Positions 47,320-57,036 of a DNA stretch of 64,000 nt are shown in pieces. The position numbers were made by a program, and so were the translations under genes. The notes below the pieces were generated by a model. The model did no database searches. It saw only the letters and a program-made list of their open reading frames with translations, and had not been told where the DNA came from. Each line of letters opens with the position of its first letter. The first letter of the stretch is position 1. The DNA is taken from NCBI GenBank assembly GCA_032027165.1, contig JAVSMO010000001.1, forward strand, positions 2,937,570 through 3,001,569, written 5' to 3'. The stretch comes from Denitratisoma sp. (GTDB lineage Bacteria > Pseudomonadota > Gammaproteobacteria > Burkholderiales > Rhodocyclaceae).

Positions 47320-50300
47320 ATGGCTGCCACCTCCGATCTCGATCTCGGTCCGCTCTCCTGGGTCAAGGGCGAGATCGACCTCGCCCTCGGGCGTGCCCAT
47401 GAGGCGCTCGGCAAGTTTGCCGAGAACCCGGGCGATTCCGCCCAACTCAAGTTCGCCCGCACCCACCTGCACCAGGCCCATGGCGCGCTTTCGATTGTCG
47501 GCCTGGATGGCGTAACGCAGTTCTCCGAGACGATCGAGCAGTTGCTGTCCGATATCGAGGGCGGGAAGGTGGCCGCCACTCCTGCTGCCGGCGAGCTGGG
47601 GCAAAGGGCGATCACGGCGATCCGCCATTATCTCGACGAGGTAGCGAGCGGGATGCCGAACCAGCCGCTCAAGCTGCTTGCGACCTATCGCGATCTGCTG
47701 GCCGCCCGAGGGGTCGAACGTGTCGCATCGAGCGACCTGTTCTTCCCGGATCTTTCCCTGCGCCCGCCCAAGAGAACCGACGATTCGTCCCAACTGCCCG
47801 CCGGAGAGGTGGCCAAGCGGCTGAAGACGGAGCGGGCGCGATTCGAACGCGGTTTCCTGCGCTGGCTGCGCAATGCCGACGACGTCGGCGGCGTTGCCGA
47901 AATGCGCGAGGCCGTGTCCGCCATCGAGGCCACCCAGGCCCTTCCCGCCGCACGCGCCTTCTGGTGGGTCACGATCGCGCTGCTCGACGCCCTGGCGGCA
48001 CGCCAGGTGCCCGTCGACTTCCAGGTCAAGAAGCTCTGTGCCCGGATCGACCTGCAGATGCGCCGATTGCTGGAGGGCTCCAAGACGGTGGCCGAACGCC
48101 TGATGCGTGACGCCCTGTACTTTGTCGCCGTCGCCAAGGGGGGCGGTGCGCAGGTGCAGCAGGTCAAGGAGGTCTACCGTCTCGATACACTGGTGCCGGC
48201 TTCCACGGCGGATATCGAGCCGCTCAAGCCGGTGCTCCTGGCCATGCGCGACACCTTGGCTGCGGCAAAGGAAGCCTGGAACAAATTCTGCGCCGGTGCG
48301 GCCGTCTCCTTGCCGCAGTTCCACGACAACGCCGTCACATTGGCCAGCAAGGGCGGCGGACTGATCAACGACCACCTGGCACGTCTGGTGGCCGGCATTG
48401 CCGGCGCCGCCCAGTGGCTGCGCAAGGACCCGCTCAAGCAGAGCGATGCGACGGCGATGGAAATCGCCACGGCCCTGCTGCTTGCGGAAAACGCCCTGGA
48501 GAACTACGAACAGCTGGGCGCGGATTTTTCGCAGCAGGTGGATGTTGTCATCGGGCGCCTCGCCGCCCTGATGCGCGGCGAGGCGCTGGCTGACCTGTCG
48601 GCGCCGCTCCTCGACGAGATGTCGCGGCGCGCCCAGGAGCGGCTCATGATGAGCCAGGTGGCGCGGGAGATTCTCACCAACCTGGCCCAGATCGAGCAGG
48701 CCCTCGACGCCTTCTTCCGCGACACGAGCCGCCGCGAAGAGTTGTCGGCATTGAACGGCCCTCTCAAGCAGATCGAGGGAGCGCTGGTCATTATGGGCCA
48801 GGACAAGGCGGTCGCCCTCCTGCGCGACTGCGAAGCCCGCATCAAGGCCTTTGCCGACCCTGACGCCCTGCCCCAGCAGCAGGAATTCGAGGAGGTGGCA
48901 CACAGCCTGTCCGGGCTCGGCTTCTTCGTAGAGGCCCTGCAGCACGGCCCTGCCGACTTGGATGAAATTCTCAGGCCGGTGCAGCCCAGGGCGCAGCCGA
49001 CTGAAGAAGATATGGCGGAAACCGCAGCCCCCTCGGTCGAGGACGAACTGGAGGAGCAGAAGCGCGAGGCGCAAGTTCTCGCCGAGACGCTGCGCGGGAA
49101 GCCGCAGGACGAAGGCGTGCGCGCGGAGCTCAAGCAGCATCTTGAGACCATTCGCCAGGACGCCAGTCTGGTGGCGGATGTCAAGCTGGAAGAAGAGGCC
49201 AAGGCGGCATTGGCAGCCCTGGCCAAGGGCCCTGTCGAGTCTGCAACAGGGCATGTCGAGGAGGCCATGGCGCGCGTGGCACCGACGGCGCCGATGGAGA
49301 TGGCAGCCCCCTCGGCTGAAACCCTGAGGTTGGCGGAGGCGCCAAGCGAGGATATAGACGCCGAGCTGCTGGCCATCTTCCTGGAGGAAGCGCACGAGGT
49401 GCTGGGCACCATCGGCGAGCATCTCGAACTCTCCCGCGGCGAACCGCACAACCACGAATACCTGACGACCATCCGTCGCGGCTTTCATACCCTGAAAGGC
49501 AGCGGCCGCATGGTCGGATTGACCGACCTTGGCGAAACCGCCTGGGCGATCGAGCAGGTGATGAACAAATGGCTGCAATCGGAACAGGACGCCACGCCTT
49601 CCTTGTACCGCCTGATCGAGGAATCGCATGCCCTGTTTGCCGATTGGGTTGCCCAGCTGGAGGCGGGCGGCGGCACGCACAAGGACGCTGCCGGCCTGGT
49701 AGCGCTGGCTGAACGGGTCAAGTCGGGCGAAGACATCACGGGTGAAGTACCGGCCGAACCGGTGTTGTCGACCGAAGCGCCGGCCGCCGAACCGGAGAGC
49801 GCCGAACTGCCGGCAGAGGCCGCGCCCGAAAGAGAAGAGGAGATCACGCTCGGCTTGCCGGAGGAGGTCGGGGCGCCGTCGCTGCTCGAGGAAGTCATCG
49901 AAATACCCCCGTCCGACGACACCGTCGCCTTGGGTGATCTGGTCGTTTCCCGTTCGCTCTACGACATGTACGTCGGCGAGGCGCGCGGCCACCTGGCGGT
50001 ACTGCGCCTGGATTTGAATGCGCTCAAGCTGACGCCGCAGGTGCCGCCGGATGAAATGGTGCGCGCGGCGCATACGCTGGCCGGCATATCCGGCACGGTG
50101 GGCATCGATCCGGTGAGCCGTCTGGCCTTGTCGCTTGAACATGCCTTGTTGCGCCTGGCGCGCAGCAGCCAAACCTGCAATAGCGGACAGATCGGTCTGC
50201 TCGGCACGGCCATTTCCACCCTCGATGCCATGATTGCCTCGGTTGCCGAGCAGTGTGTGCCGCACGGGGCGGATGGGCTGGCCGCGGAACTGGATGAAGT

Positions 50301-52899
50301 GGCAATGGCCACGCAGCCGGCGGCAGTCGAGCTGAGCGTGGTGCCCGCCTTCGAGCCGGAGCCTGCCGTGGCGGCGGAAGAGATCGTCCTCGAAATTCCC
50401 GTCGTGGAACCTGAAGCCGCTGAGGAGGTGGTTTCCGAGGCGCCTGCCGAACCGGTGCTGATCGAAGAGCCGCCCCCGGCCGCGCCCGCGCCGACCGTTG
50501 AGAAAGCCGTGCCCCTGTTCCCGGAAGCCCCGCCTGTCGTCGAGGAGCAGGCGCCGCCGTCCGCCGCGCCAGTCGCGGCAGAGGTCACCGAAACTGCCGA
50601 GGCCGTTGCCGAACGGCGCAAGCTGCGACTGCAGGACGACCTCGACGAACAACTGCTGCCGATATTCCTGGAAGAGGCAGTAGACCTCGTTCGCGAGATC
50701 GGCGTCGAATTGCGCAACTGGCATGCCAATCCGCAGGATCTGGAAGTGGCCGGCTCGATGGCGCGGCTGCTGCACACGCTGAAGGGCAGCGCCCGCATGG
50801 CCGGCGCCATGGGCATGGGCGAACTGGTGCACAGCATGGAGACGCGCTTGGAGAACGCCCTGGCAGCCCAAGCTATAACGCCGCAATTCCTGGAGGAATT
50901 CGACACCTCTTTCGACCGAGCCAACTTCCTGCTGGACGTCCTGCAGAAACGGGCGGCAGGCGTTGTCGAGGAAGAAGCCGAGCCGCAGGCCGCCCCCGCG
51001 GCAGGCGGTGCGTTGCAGCCGGAACGCGCCACGGCCGAGGAGATCGAGACCGAAGTCGCCGCTGCACGCGCCATGCTGCGCGTGCGCGCCGACCTGATCG
51101 ACCGGCTGGTTAACGAGGCCGGCGAGATGTCCATTGCCCGCTCCCGCATCGAGGGCGAGATGCGCGCCTTGCGCGGTTCGCTGCTCGACCTGACGGAGAA
51201 CGTCATCCGCCTGCGCGGCCAGCTGCGCGAGATCGAGATTCAAGCCGAATCCCAGATGCAGTCGCGCATGGCCCAGGCCCACGAAGTGCATGTCGAGTTC
51301 GATCCCCTCGAGTTCGACCGTTTCACGCGCTTCCAGGAAATCACGCGCATGATGGCCGAGAGCGTGAACGACGTCACCACCGTGCAGCACGCGCTGCTGC
51401 GCAACCTTGACCACGCGGATGCCGCCATTGTCAGCCAGGCACGGCAGAACCGGGAACTGTCCCAGTCGTTGATGGGCGTGCGCATGGTGCCCTTCAATGC
51501 CGTCGCGGATCGCCTCTATCGCGTCGTTCGGCTGACGGCGAAGGAGTTGGGCAAGAAGGCCAACCTCGACATCCGCGGCGGTCAGGTCGAACTCGACCGC
51601 TCGGTGCTCGAGAAGATGACCGGGCCGATCGAGCATCTGCTGCGCAATGCCATTACCCATGGCCTTGAGGAGGGGGGGCAGCGACAAGCTGCCGGCAAGT
51701 CGGAAATCGGGGAAATCAGCCTGACCCTCTCCCAGGAGGGTAATGAAGTCGTAATCGAAATGGCCGATGACGGCGCCGGCCTGAATTTCGAGCGCATTCG
51801 CAGCAAGGCCGTCGAGCAGGGTTTGCTGGCGCCGGACCAGAACCCGGACGAAACCACACTGACGGACTTCATTTTCCACCCCGGATTTTCAACCGCCAAG
51901 GAACTGACCGAGATCGCTGGCCGCGGCGTCGGCATGGACGTGGTGAAAGCGGAAACTGCCCAGCTCGGCGGCCGCATCGAGGTCAGTTCGACGCCCGGCA
52001 AAGGGGCCCGCTTCCGCATTTACCTGCCGCTGACCCTGGCGGTGGCGCAGGCGCTGCTCGTGCGGGTGGGCGGACGCATGTATGCCATCCCGTCTGTCAT
52101 GGTCGAACAGGTCATGGAACTCAGGGAGGAGGCGGTCGAGAAAATCCGTGCAGATGGCGCCGCCGAATGGCTGGGCAACCGTTATCCGTACCACTTCCTG
52201 CCGCGCCTGTTGGGCGATACCCACTCCATGCCGGAACAGCAGCGCCGCTATTCACTGCTGCTGCTGCGGGCCGGTACGCAGCGGGTGTCGGTTCAGGTCG
52301 ACGAATTGCGCGGCAATCAGGAAGTGGTCATCAAGAACATCGGGCCGCAGCTGGCCCGGGTGATCGGCATTGCCGGCGCCACGGTGCTGGGGGGCGGCGA
52401 AGTGGTGCTGATCCTCAACCCGATTGCGCTCGCCAGCCGGGAGGTCAGGGCGTTGTCCGCACAAGCCGCGGCACCCGCCGCTCCCCAGCCGGAGGCACCC
52501 GCCGCCCCGCATTTGCCGACGGTGATGGTTGTGGACGACTCTCTCACGGTGCGCAAGATCGCCGGACGGCTCCTCTCGCGCGAGGGTTATCACGTGCTCA
52601 CCGCCAAGGACGGGGTCGATGCCCTCGAGCAGCTGCTCGAGGTCGTGCCCGATGTCATGCTGGTGGACATCGAAATGCCGCGCATGGACGGCTTCGATCT
52701 GACGCGCAACGTACGGGCCGATGCGCGCCTGAGGGATATACCGATCATCATGATCACCTCCCGGACGGCAGACAAGCATCGCAACTACGCCAAGGAAATC
52801 GGTGTCAATCACTATCTCGGCAAGCCTTATCAGGAAGATGAGTTGCTTGGCCTGATCGCCGGTTACACCCGTCAGGCGACGGCGACCACCGCCGCCTGA
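47320..52899 (+). CDS. pilL: hybrid chemotaxis histidine kinase PilL (ChpA-like)
   Basis: A 1859-residue CheA-type kinase. At least four phosphotransfer (HPt) sites are readable: His51 ('HQAHGALSIVGL'), His723 ('HTLKGSGRMVGL'), His918 ('HTLAGISGTVGI') and His1152 ('HTLKGSARMAGA'). Acidic Pro/Ala linkers lie between them. Then come a dimerisation helix pair, the ATPase ('LLRNAITHGLEEG', 'ADDGAGLNF', 'AGRGVGMDVV'), a CheW domain and a C-terminal receiver with Asp1783 ('LVDIEMPRMDGF'). It phosphorylates PilG and PilH. ChpA of Pseudomonas is larger, with more HPt-like domains, so this is a shorter form. Confidence 0.94.
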   Translation: MAATSDLDLGPLSWVKGEIDLALGRAHEALGKFAENPGDSAQLKFARTHLHQAHGALSIVGLDGVTQFSETIEQLLSDIEGGKVAATPAAGELGQRAITAIRHYLDEVASGMPNQPLKLLATYRDLLAARGVERVASSDLFFPDLSLRPPKRTDDSSQLPAGEVAKRLKTERARFERGFLRWLRNADDVGGVAEMREAVSAIEATQALPAARAFWWVTIALLDALAARQVPVDFQVKKLCARIDLQMRRLLEGSKTVAERLMRDALYFVAVAKGGGAQVQQVKEVYRLDTLVPASTADIEPLKPVLLAMRDTLAAAKEAWNKFCAGAAVSLPQFHDNAVTLASKGGGLINDHLARLVAGIAGAAQWLRKDPLKQSDATAMEIATALLLAENALENYEQLGADFSQQVDVVIGRLAALMRGEALADLSAPLLDEMSRRAQERLMMSQVAREILTNLAQIEQALDAFFRDTSRREELSALNGPLKQIEGALVIMGQDKAVALLRDCEARIKAFADPDALPQQQEFEEVAHSLSGLGFFVEALQHGPADLDEILRPVQPRAQPTEEDMAETAAPSVEDELEEQKREAQVLAETLRGKPQDEGVRAELKQHLETIRQDASLVADVKLEEEAKAALAALAKGPVESATGHVEEAMARVAPTAPMEMAAPSAETLRLAEAPSEDIDAELLAIFLEEAHEVLGTIGEHLELSRGEPHNHEYLTTIRRGFHTLKGSGRMVGLTDLGETAWAIEQVMNKWLQSEQDATPSLYRLIEESHALFADWVAQLEAGGGTHKDAAGLVALAERVKSGEDITGEVPAEPVLSTEAPAAEPESAELPAEAAPEREEEITLGLPEEVGAPSLLEEVIEIPPSDDTVALGDLVVSRSLYDMYVGEARGHLAVLRLDLNALKLTPQVPPDEMVRAAHTLAGISGTVGIDPVSRLALSLEHALLRLARSSQTCNSGQIGLLGTAISTLDAMIASVAEQCVPHGADGLAAELDEVAMATQPAAVELSVVPAFEPEPAVAAEEIVLEIPVVEPEAAEEVVSEAPAEPVLIEEPPPAAPAPTVEKAVPLFPEAPPVVEEQAPPSAAPVAAEVTETAEAVAERRKLRLQDDLDEQLLPIFLEEAVDLVREIGVELRNWHANPQDLEVAGSMARLLHTLKGSARMAGAMGMGELVHSMETRLENALAAQAITPQFLEEFDTSFDRANFLLDVLQKRAAGVVEEEAEPQAAPAAGGALQPERATAEEIETEVAAARAMLRVRADLIDRLVNEAGEMSIARSRIEGEMRALRGSLLDLTENVIRLRGQLREIEIQAESQMQSRMAQAHEVHVEFDPLEFDRFTRFQEITRMMAESVNDVTTVQHALLRNLDHADAAIVSQARQNRELSQSLMGVRMVPFNAVADRLYRVVRLTAKELGKKANLDIRGGQVELDRSVLEKMTGPIEHLLRNAITHGLEEGGQRQAAGKSEIGEISLTLSQEGNEVVIEMADDGAGLNFERIRSKAVEQGLLAPDQNPDETTLTDFIFHPGFSTAKELTEIAGRGVGMDVVKAETAQLGGRIEVSSTPGKGARFRIYLPLTLAVAQALLVRVGGRMYAIPSVMVEQVMELREEAVEKIRADGAAEWLGNRYPYHFLPRLLGDTHSMPEQQRRYSLLLLRAGTQRVSVQVDELRGNQEVVIKNIGPQLARVIGIAGATVLGGGEVVLILNPIALASREVRALSAQAAAPAAPQPEAPAAPHLPTVMVVDDSLTVRKIAGRLLSREGYHVLTAKDGVDALEQLLEVVPDVMLVDIEMPRMDGFDLTRNVRADARLRDIPIIMITSRTADKHRNYAKEIGVNHYLGKPYQEDELLGLIAGYTRQATATTAA

Positions 52900-52911
52900 C
52901 GCACACCGGCC

Positions 52912-52941
52912 TTGGACGCCGGCGACGACGCGGATTACAAT
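52912..52941 (+). promoter_or_regulatory. possible promoter just before yqgE
   Basis: TTGGAC (52912-52917), an 18-base spacer, and TACAAT (52936-52941). Transcription would start about at the GTG used here as the yqgE start (52948), so the message would be leaderless or nearly so. Alternatively the gene starts further upstream. Confidence 0.35.
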
Positions 52942-52947
52942 GCCGAC

Positions 52948-53514
52948 GTGGTCCAGCAAGACGTCAATCTCACGCACCATTTCCTGATCGCCATGCCCGC
53001 CATGGTCGATCCGAATTTTGCCCGCACCCTGACCTACATCTGCGAGCATAACGAGCAGGGCGCGCTCGGCATCGTCATCAATCGCCCGCTCGACATGACG
53101 CTGGAGATGCTGTTCGAGCGCATCGATATCCCCCTGGAGGCCAGACACTTCGCCGGCTTGCCGGTGATGTTCGGCGGACCCGTCCAGACCGACCGCGGCT
53201 TCGTGCTGCATCGACCTGTCGGCAAATGGCAGGCTACGCTGCCGGTCAATGACGAGCTGGGCCTGACCAGTTCACGGGACATCCTCCAGTCCGTCGGCAG
53301 CGCCGGCGAGCCTGAAGAGTTCATCGTTTCGCTCGGCTACGCCGGCTGGGCGGCCGGCCAGCTCGAATACGAACTGGCGCAAAACGCCTGGCTTACGGTG
53401 GCGGCTGACGCCCAGATCATCTTCGGCATGCCACCTGAAGAACGTCTGCCGGCTGCAATGCAGCTGCTCGGCTTCGATCTGGCCAACCTGTCCGACGTGG
53501 CTGGGCATGCTTGA
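52948..53514 (+). CDS. yqgE: YqgE/AlgH family protein
   Basis: A 188-residue UPF0301 protein: '[21 protein letters not shown]', '[13 protein letters not shown]', '[14 protein letters not shown]' and '[21 protein letters not shown]'. The GTG at 52948 gives the usual length; a TTG 12 codons upstream adds a non-homologous acidic leader. The function is not established. It is next to ruvX, a pairing conserved across many proteobacteria, and overlaps the ruvX frame only if ruvX used an early start. Confidence 0.93.
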   Translation: MVQQDVNLTHHFLIAMPAMVDPNFARTLTYICEHNEQGALGIVINRPLDMTLEMLFERIDIPLEARHFAGLPVMFGGPVQTDRGFVLHRPVGKWQATLPVNDELGLTSSRDILQSVGSAGEPEEFIVSLGYAGWAAGQLEYELAQNAWLTVAADAQIIFGMPPEERLPAAMQLLGFDLANLSDVAGHA

Positions 53515-53548
53515 AAGGGCGATGAGTCCGGCGGCATTCAGGAGTAGA

Positions 53549-54016
53549 ATGCCGTTTTTGATGGTTTCCCCTCACCCTTCCCATCCCACCCGACCCGCCC
53601 AAGGCGGTACGGTTCTGGCATTCGATTTCGGCTTGAAACGCATCGGCGTCGCCATCGGCGAAACCCTGCTCGGGAGGGCCAACGCCCTGACCACCCTCGA
53701 TGCCGAGACCAATGAGGCACGCTTCGCCGCGATAGGCAGGCTTATCGAGGAGTGGCAGCCGGCTCTGCTGGTGGTCGGCATTCCGTTTTCATTGGAAGGG
53801 GCCGAACACGAGATGACTGCGCGTTGCCGCCGCTTTGCCAACCAGTTGCATGGCCGCTTTGGCCTGCCTGTGGCGCTAGCCGACGAACGGCTCACCTCGG
53901 CGTCGGCGGACGCCGAGTTGCGCGAGGCCGGCCTTGACTGGAAGGCGCGCAAAGGCCGGGTTGACGCGGTGGCCGCCCAGCACATCCTTCAGGGTTATTT
54001 CGATGCAGTTGCCTGA
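53549..54016 (+). CDS. ruvX: Holliday junction resolvase-like protein RuvX (YqgF)
   Basis: A 155-residue RNase H-fold nuclease: '[16 protein letters not shown]' with the catalytic Asp, '[18 protein letters not shown]', '[23 protein letters not shown]' and the C-terminal '[15 protein letters not shown]'. YqgF is linked to 16S rRNA processing and to anti-termination. The ATG at 53549 has GGAG five bases upstream; an earlier ATG (53507) would overlap yqgE. It overlaps pyrR by 14 bases. Confidence 0.93.
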   Translation: MPFLMVSPHPSHPTRPAQGGTVLAFDFGLKRIGVAIGETLLGRANALTTLDAETNEARFAAIGRLIEEWQPALLVVGIPFSLEGAEHEMTARCRRFANQLHGRFGLPVALADERLTSASADAELREAGLDWKARKGRVDAVAAQHILQGYFDAVA

Positions 54017-54497
54017 CGCCGAAGGACTTTGTGCGGCGCTTGCCGAACGCCTGCACCCGGGCCTGCACCCCGACACGGCCCTGGTCGGCATCCATACCGG
54101 CGGAGTCTGGGTGGCCGAGCGCCTGCATGCTGCCCTCGGCCTTAAAACGGCCCTCGGCCGCCTCGATGTCTCGTTCTATCGCGATGACTTCAGCCGCAGC
54201 GGGCTGCATCCCCAGCTCAAGTCCTCGGACATTCCCTTCGAGGTTGAAGAGCGGCCGATCGTCATCGTCGACGACGTGCTCTATACCGGCCGCACCATAC
54301 GTGCTGCCATGAACGAGATATTCGACTATGGCCGCCCGGCACGGATCGACCTTGCGGTGCTGATCGACCGGGGCGGCCGCGAACTGCCGGTCTGCCCGCG
54401 CTGGACCGGGGAGACACTGCAGGTCGAGCCGGGCAAGAACCTCCAGCTGGAACGCGGAGAGGGGAACAGGCTGATCCTGAGGCTGATCGATGCGTAA
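54003..54497 (+). CDS. pyrR: pyrimidine operon regulator / uracil phosphoribosyltransferase PyrR
   Basis: A 164-residue type I phosphoribosyltransferase with the PRPP loop '[21 protein letters not shown]' and the PyrR-type segments '[15 protein letters not shown]' and '[13 protein letters not shown]'. In Firmicutes PyrR binds mRNA; in Pseudomonas PyrR lies in a pyrR-pyrB-pyrC' operon, the same order as here. The leader before pyrR is only the 3' end of ruvX, so no attenuator is seen. It overlaps pyrB by 8 bases. Confidence 0.93.
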   Translation: MQLPDAEGLCAALAERLHPGLHPDTALVGIHTGGVWVAERLHAALGLKTALGRLDVSFYRDDFSRSGLHPQLKSSDIPFEVEERPIVIVDDVLYTGRTIRAAMNEIFDYGRPARIDLAVLIDRGGRELPVCPRWTGETLQVEPGKNLQLERGEGNRLILRLIDA

Positions 54498-55449
54498 TCC
54501 TCAACTCACGAAAAACGGGGAGCTGCAGCACCTGCTGACCATCGATGGCCTGCCACGCGAGATCCTGACCGCCATCCTGGATACCGCCGCGCCCTTCACC
54601 GAAGTGGCCGAACGCGAGGTGAAGAAGCTGCCGCTCCTGCGCGGCAAGAGCGTGTTCAACCTGTTCTTCGAGAACTCGACGCGTACGCGCACCACATTCG
54701 AGATTGCCGCGAAGCGGCTGTCTGCGGATGTCATCAACCTCAACATCAACACCTCCTCGACCTCCAAGGGGGAGACCCTGCTCGACACGGTGGACAACCT
54801 CAGCGCCATGCAGGCCGACATGTTCGTCGTGCGCCATGCCTCGAGCGGCGCGCCTTTCATGATTGCCCAGCATCTGGCTGCGATGGGCCTCGAACACATT
54901 CATGTCATCAACGCCGGCGACGGGCGCCATGCGCATCCGACACAGGGCCTGCTCGACATGTACACCATCCGCCATTACAAAAGGGATTTCAGCGATCTCG
55001 TGGTGGCGATTGTCGGCGACGTGCTGCATTCGCGCGTGGCCCGTTCCCAGATCCATGCCCTGACTACGCTGGGCGTGCCGGAGGTCCGGGTGATCGGTCC
55101 GAAAACGCTCCTGCCAAGCGAAGTCGAGAAGCTCGGCGTACGGGTATTCCACGACATGCGTGAGGGGCTCAAGGACGTCGATGTGGTGATGATGCTGCGC
55201 CTGCAGAACGAGCGCATGAAGGGGGCGTTGCTCCCCAGCCCGCAGGAGTTCTTCAAGTCCTATGGCCTGACGGCGGAAAAGCTGCAATGCGCCCGGCCCG
55301 ATGCCATCGTGATGCATCCGGGCCCGATGAACCGCGGCGTGGAGATCGATTCGGCGGTTGCCGACGGTCCGCATGCCGTCATCTTGCCGCAGGTTACATT
55401 CGGCATCGCGGTGCGCATGGCGGTGATGAGCATGCTGGCGGGAGCGTGA
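54490..55449 (+). CDS. pyrB: aspartate carbamoyltransferase catalytic subunit
   Basis: A 319-residue ATCase that joins carbamoyl phosphate and aspartate. The carbamoyl phosphate site '[19 protein letters not shown]' and the '[18 protein letters not shown]' and '[12 protein letters not shown]' motifs are intact. No pyrI regulatory subunit is present. The next gene is a DHOase homologue without metal ligands, which in Pseudomonas forms a dodecameric complex with PyrB, so the same assembly is likely. Confidence 0.97.
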   Translation: MRNPQLTKNGELQHLLTIDGLPREILTAILDTAAPFTEVAEREVKKLPLLRGKSVFNLFFENSTRTRTTFEIAAKRLSADVINLNINTSSTSKGETLLDTVDNLSAMQADMFVVRHASSGAPFMIAQHLAAMGLEHIHVINAGDGRHAHPTQGLLDMYTIRHYKRDFSDLVVAIVGDVLHSRVARSQIHALTTLGVPEVRVIGPKTLLPSEVEKLGVRVFHDMREGLKDVDVVMMLRLQNERMKGALLPSPQEFFKSYGLTAEKLQCARPDAIVMHPGPMNRGVEIDSAVADGPHAVILPQVTFGIAVRMAVMSMLAGA

Positions 55450-55453
55450 GCGG

Positions 55454-56734
55454 ATGAAGATCCATATCAAGAACGGCCGCCTGATCGACCCGGCCGGCGG
55501 CATCGATGCGCAAAAGGATGTGTTCATCGCCGCCGGCAGGATTGTGGCGGTCGGTGCGGCGCCTGAAGGCTTTGCTGCCAACCGCATCATCGATGCGACG
55601 GGTCTGGTGGTCTGCCCCGGACTGGTCGACTTGTCGGCCCGTCTGCGCGAACCCGGCTTTGAATACAAGGCGACGTTGGAATCCGAAATGGCCGCTGCGG
55701 CGGGAGGCGGTGTCACCAGCCTGGCCTGCCCGCCCGACACCGACCCCCCTCTGGACGAGCCGGGCCTGGTCGAAATGCTCAAGCACCGCGCCCGGCACCC
55801 GGGTTTTGCACATGTCTATCCGGTCGGCGCCCTCACCATCGGATTGGCCGGCGCGCGGCTGACGGAAATGGCCGAACTGCACGAGGCCGGATGCATTGCC
55901 TTCGGCCAGGCACACACGCCGGTAGTGGATACCCAAGTGCTGCAGCGCGCCTTGCAATATGCAGCCACTTTCGACTTCCCCGTCTGGCTGCAGGCCCAGG
56001 ATCCCTTTCTCGGCAAGGACGGCGTGGCACATGACGGCGAGGTGGCGACGCGCCTGGGCCTGCCCGGCATTCCGGCCAGCGCCGAGACCATCGCGATCGC
56101 CACCATCCTGCAATTGGCGCGGGATACCGGCGTGCGCATCCATATTACGCGCATCTCCAGCGCGGCGTCGCTTGAGATGATCATTGCGGCGCGCCTGAGC
56201 GGCATTGCCGCTACCTGCGACGTGTCGATCAACCATCTGCATTTGTCGGACGCCGATATCGCTTACTTCAATCCGCATGCGCACCTCGTGCCCCCGTTGC
56301 GTGCCGGCAGGGATCGCGAGGCATTGCGGCGCGGACTCGCCGAGGGCGCGATCAACGCTCTTTGCTCGGACCATACGCCGGTCGACGACGATGCGAAGCA
56401 GGTTCCCTTCGGCGAAGCCGAACCGGGCGCTACCGGCCTTGAACTGCTGTTGCCCCTGACCCTGAAATGGGCGGGGGAGATGCAACTGCCCTTGGGGACC
56501 GCCCTGGCGCGCATCACCTGCGATGCGGCGCGCGTGCTTGGCATCCCGGCCGGGACCCTAGCCGTGGGTGCGGCGGCCGACGTTTGCCTGTTCGATCCGC
56601 GCGGCAGCTTCGCGGTGACGCGTGAATCCCTCAAAAGCCAGGGCAAAAACACGCCCTTCCTTGGCTTGACATTGCCTGGCCGCGTACGCTGTACCTTGAT
56701 CGACGGACACATTGCGTTCGAAGGCGGGCGCTAG
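55454..56734 (+). CDS. catalytically inactive dihydroorotase homologue (PyrC'/PyrX type)
   Basis: A 426-residue member of the type I dihydroorotase family. The metal-binding His-x-His of the first strand is replaced by Ser61-Ala62-Arg63 ('VDLSARLREPGF'), and the later 'HxED' segment reads 'WLQAQDPFL', so it should not bind zinc or hydrolyse dihydroorotate. 'INHLHLSDAD' and 'CSDHTPVDDDAK' are kept. In Pseudomonas such a PyrC' is needed for assembly of aspartate carbamoyltransferase. It starts 4 bases after pyrB. An active dihydroorotase must be encoded elsewhere. Confidence 0.9.
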   Translation: MKIHIKNGRLIDPAGGIDAQKDVFIAAGRIVAVGAAPEGFAANRIIDATGLVVCPGLVDLSARLREPGFEYKATLESEMAAAAGGGVTSLACPPDTDPPLDEPGLVEMLKHRARHPGFAHVYPVGALTIGLAGARLTEMAELHEAGCIAFGQAHTPVVDTQVLQRALQYAATFDFPVWLQAQDPFLGKDGVAHDGEVATRLGLPGIPASAETIAIATILQLARDTGVRIHITRISSAASLEMIIAARLSGIAATCDVSINHLHLSDADIAYFNPHAHLVPPLRAGRDREALRRGLAEGAINALCSDHTPVDDDAKQVPFGEAEPGATGLELLLPLTLKWAGEMQLPLGTALARITCDAARVLGIPAGTLAVGAAADVCLFDPRGSFAVTRESLKSQGKNTPFLGLTLPGRVRCTLIDGHIAFEGGR

Positions 56735-57036
56735 CTCCCCGCCTGCGACAGAAACCTCGCAATCGCCTCGGCAGGGGCGCCATTGATCCGCAGCCGTTTT
56801 TCTCTCGAAGCCGCGCCGCCGATCAGTTCCACCTGTGCCTTTGGCACACCCAGCTGTTTTGCCAGAAATGCAATCAATGCCGTATTGGCCTTGCCGTCCA
56901 CCGGGGGGGCGGCCAGTCGGATCTTCAGCGCTTCGCCATGCAAGCCGGCGATTTCGGTTTTCTTTGCGCCCGGCTGAATGTGCAGGCGAATGGTGAGGCA
57001 GCCGGCGGCATCCAGCTGCGCCCAGGCGGCTGTCAT
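56731..57036 (-). CDS. yggU: YggU/DUF167 family protein
   Basis: A 101-residue protein of the DUF167 family: 'LHIQPGAKKTEIAGLHGEALKIRLAAPPVDGKAN' and 'LGVPKAQVELIGGAASREKRLRI'. The function is unknown. The ATG is chosen because the frame upstream runs into yggT. It overlaps yggT by 4 bases and the convergent pyrC' stop by 4 bases. It belongs to the conserved yggS-proC-yggT-yggU run. Confidence 0.92.
   Translation of the reverse strand: MTAAWAQLDAAGCLTIRLHIQPGAKKTEIAGLHGEALKIRLAAPPVDGKANTALIAFLAKQLGVPKAQVELIGGAASREKRLRINGAPAEAIARFLSQAGS

Noticed and set aside
47080..51879. A 1599-codon open frame on the minus strand opposite pilL and the pilJ end
   Set aside because: It is the antisense shadow of two genes with clear domains. 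Long antisense frames are expected in GC-rich coding DNA, and the translation is low-complexity with no recognisable fold.
53507..53548. Longer ruvX start overlapping yqgE
   Set aside because: It adds residues not seen in the family and lacks an SD, while the ATG at 53549 has GGAG at the right distance.
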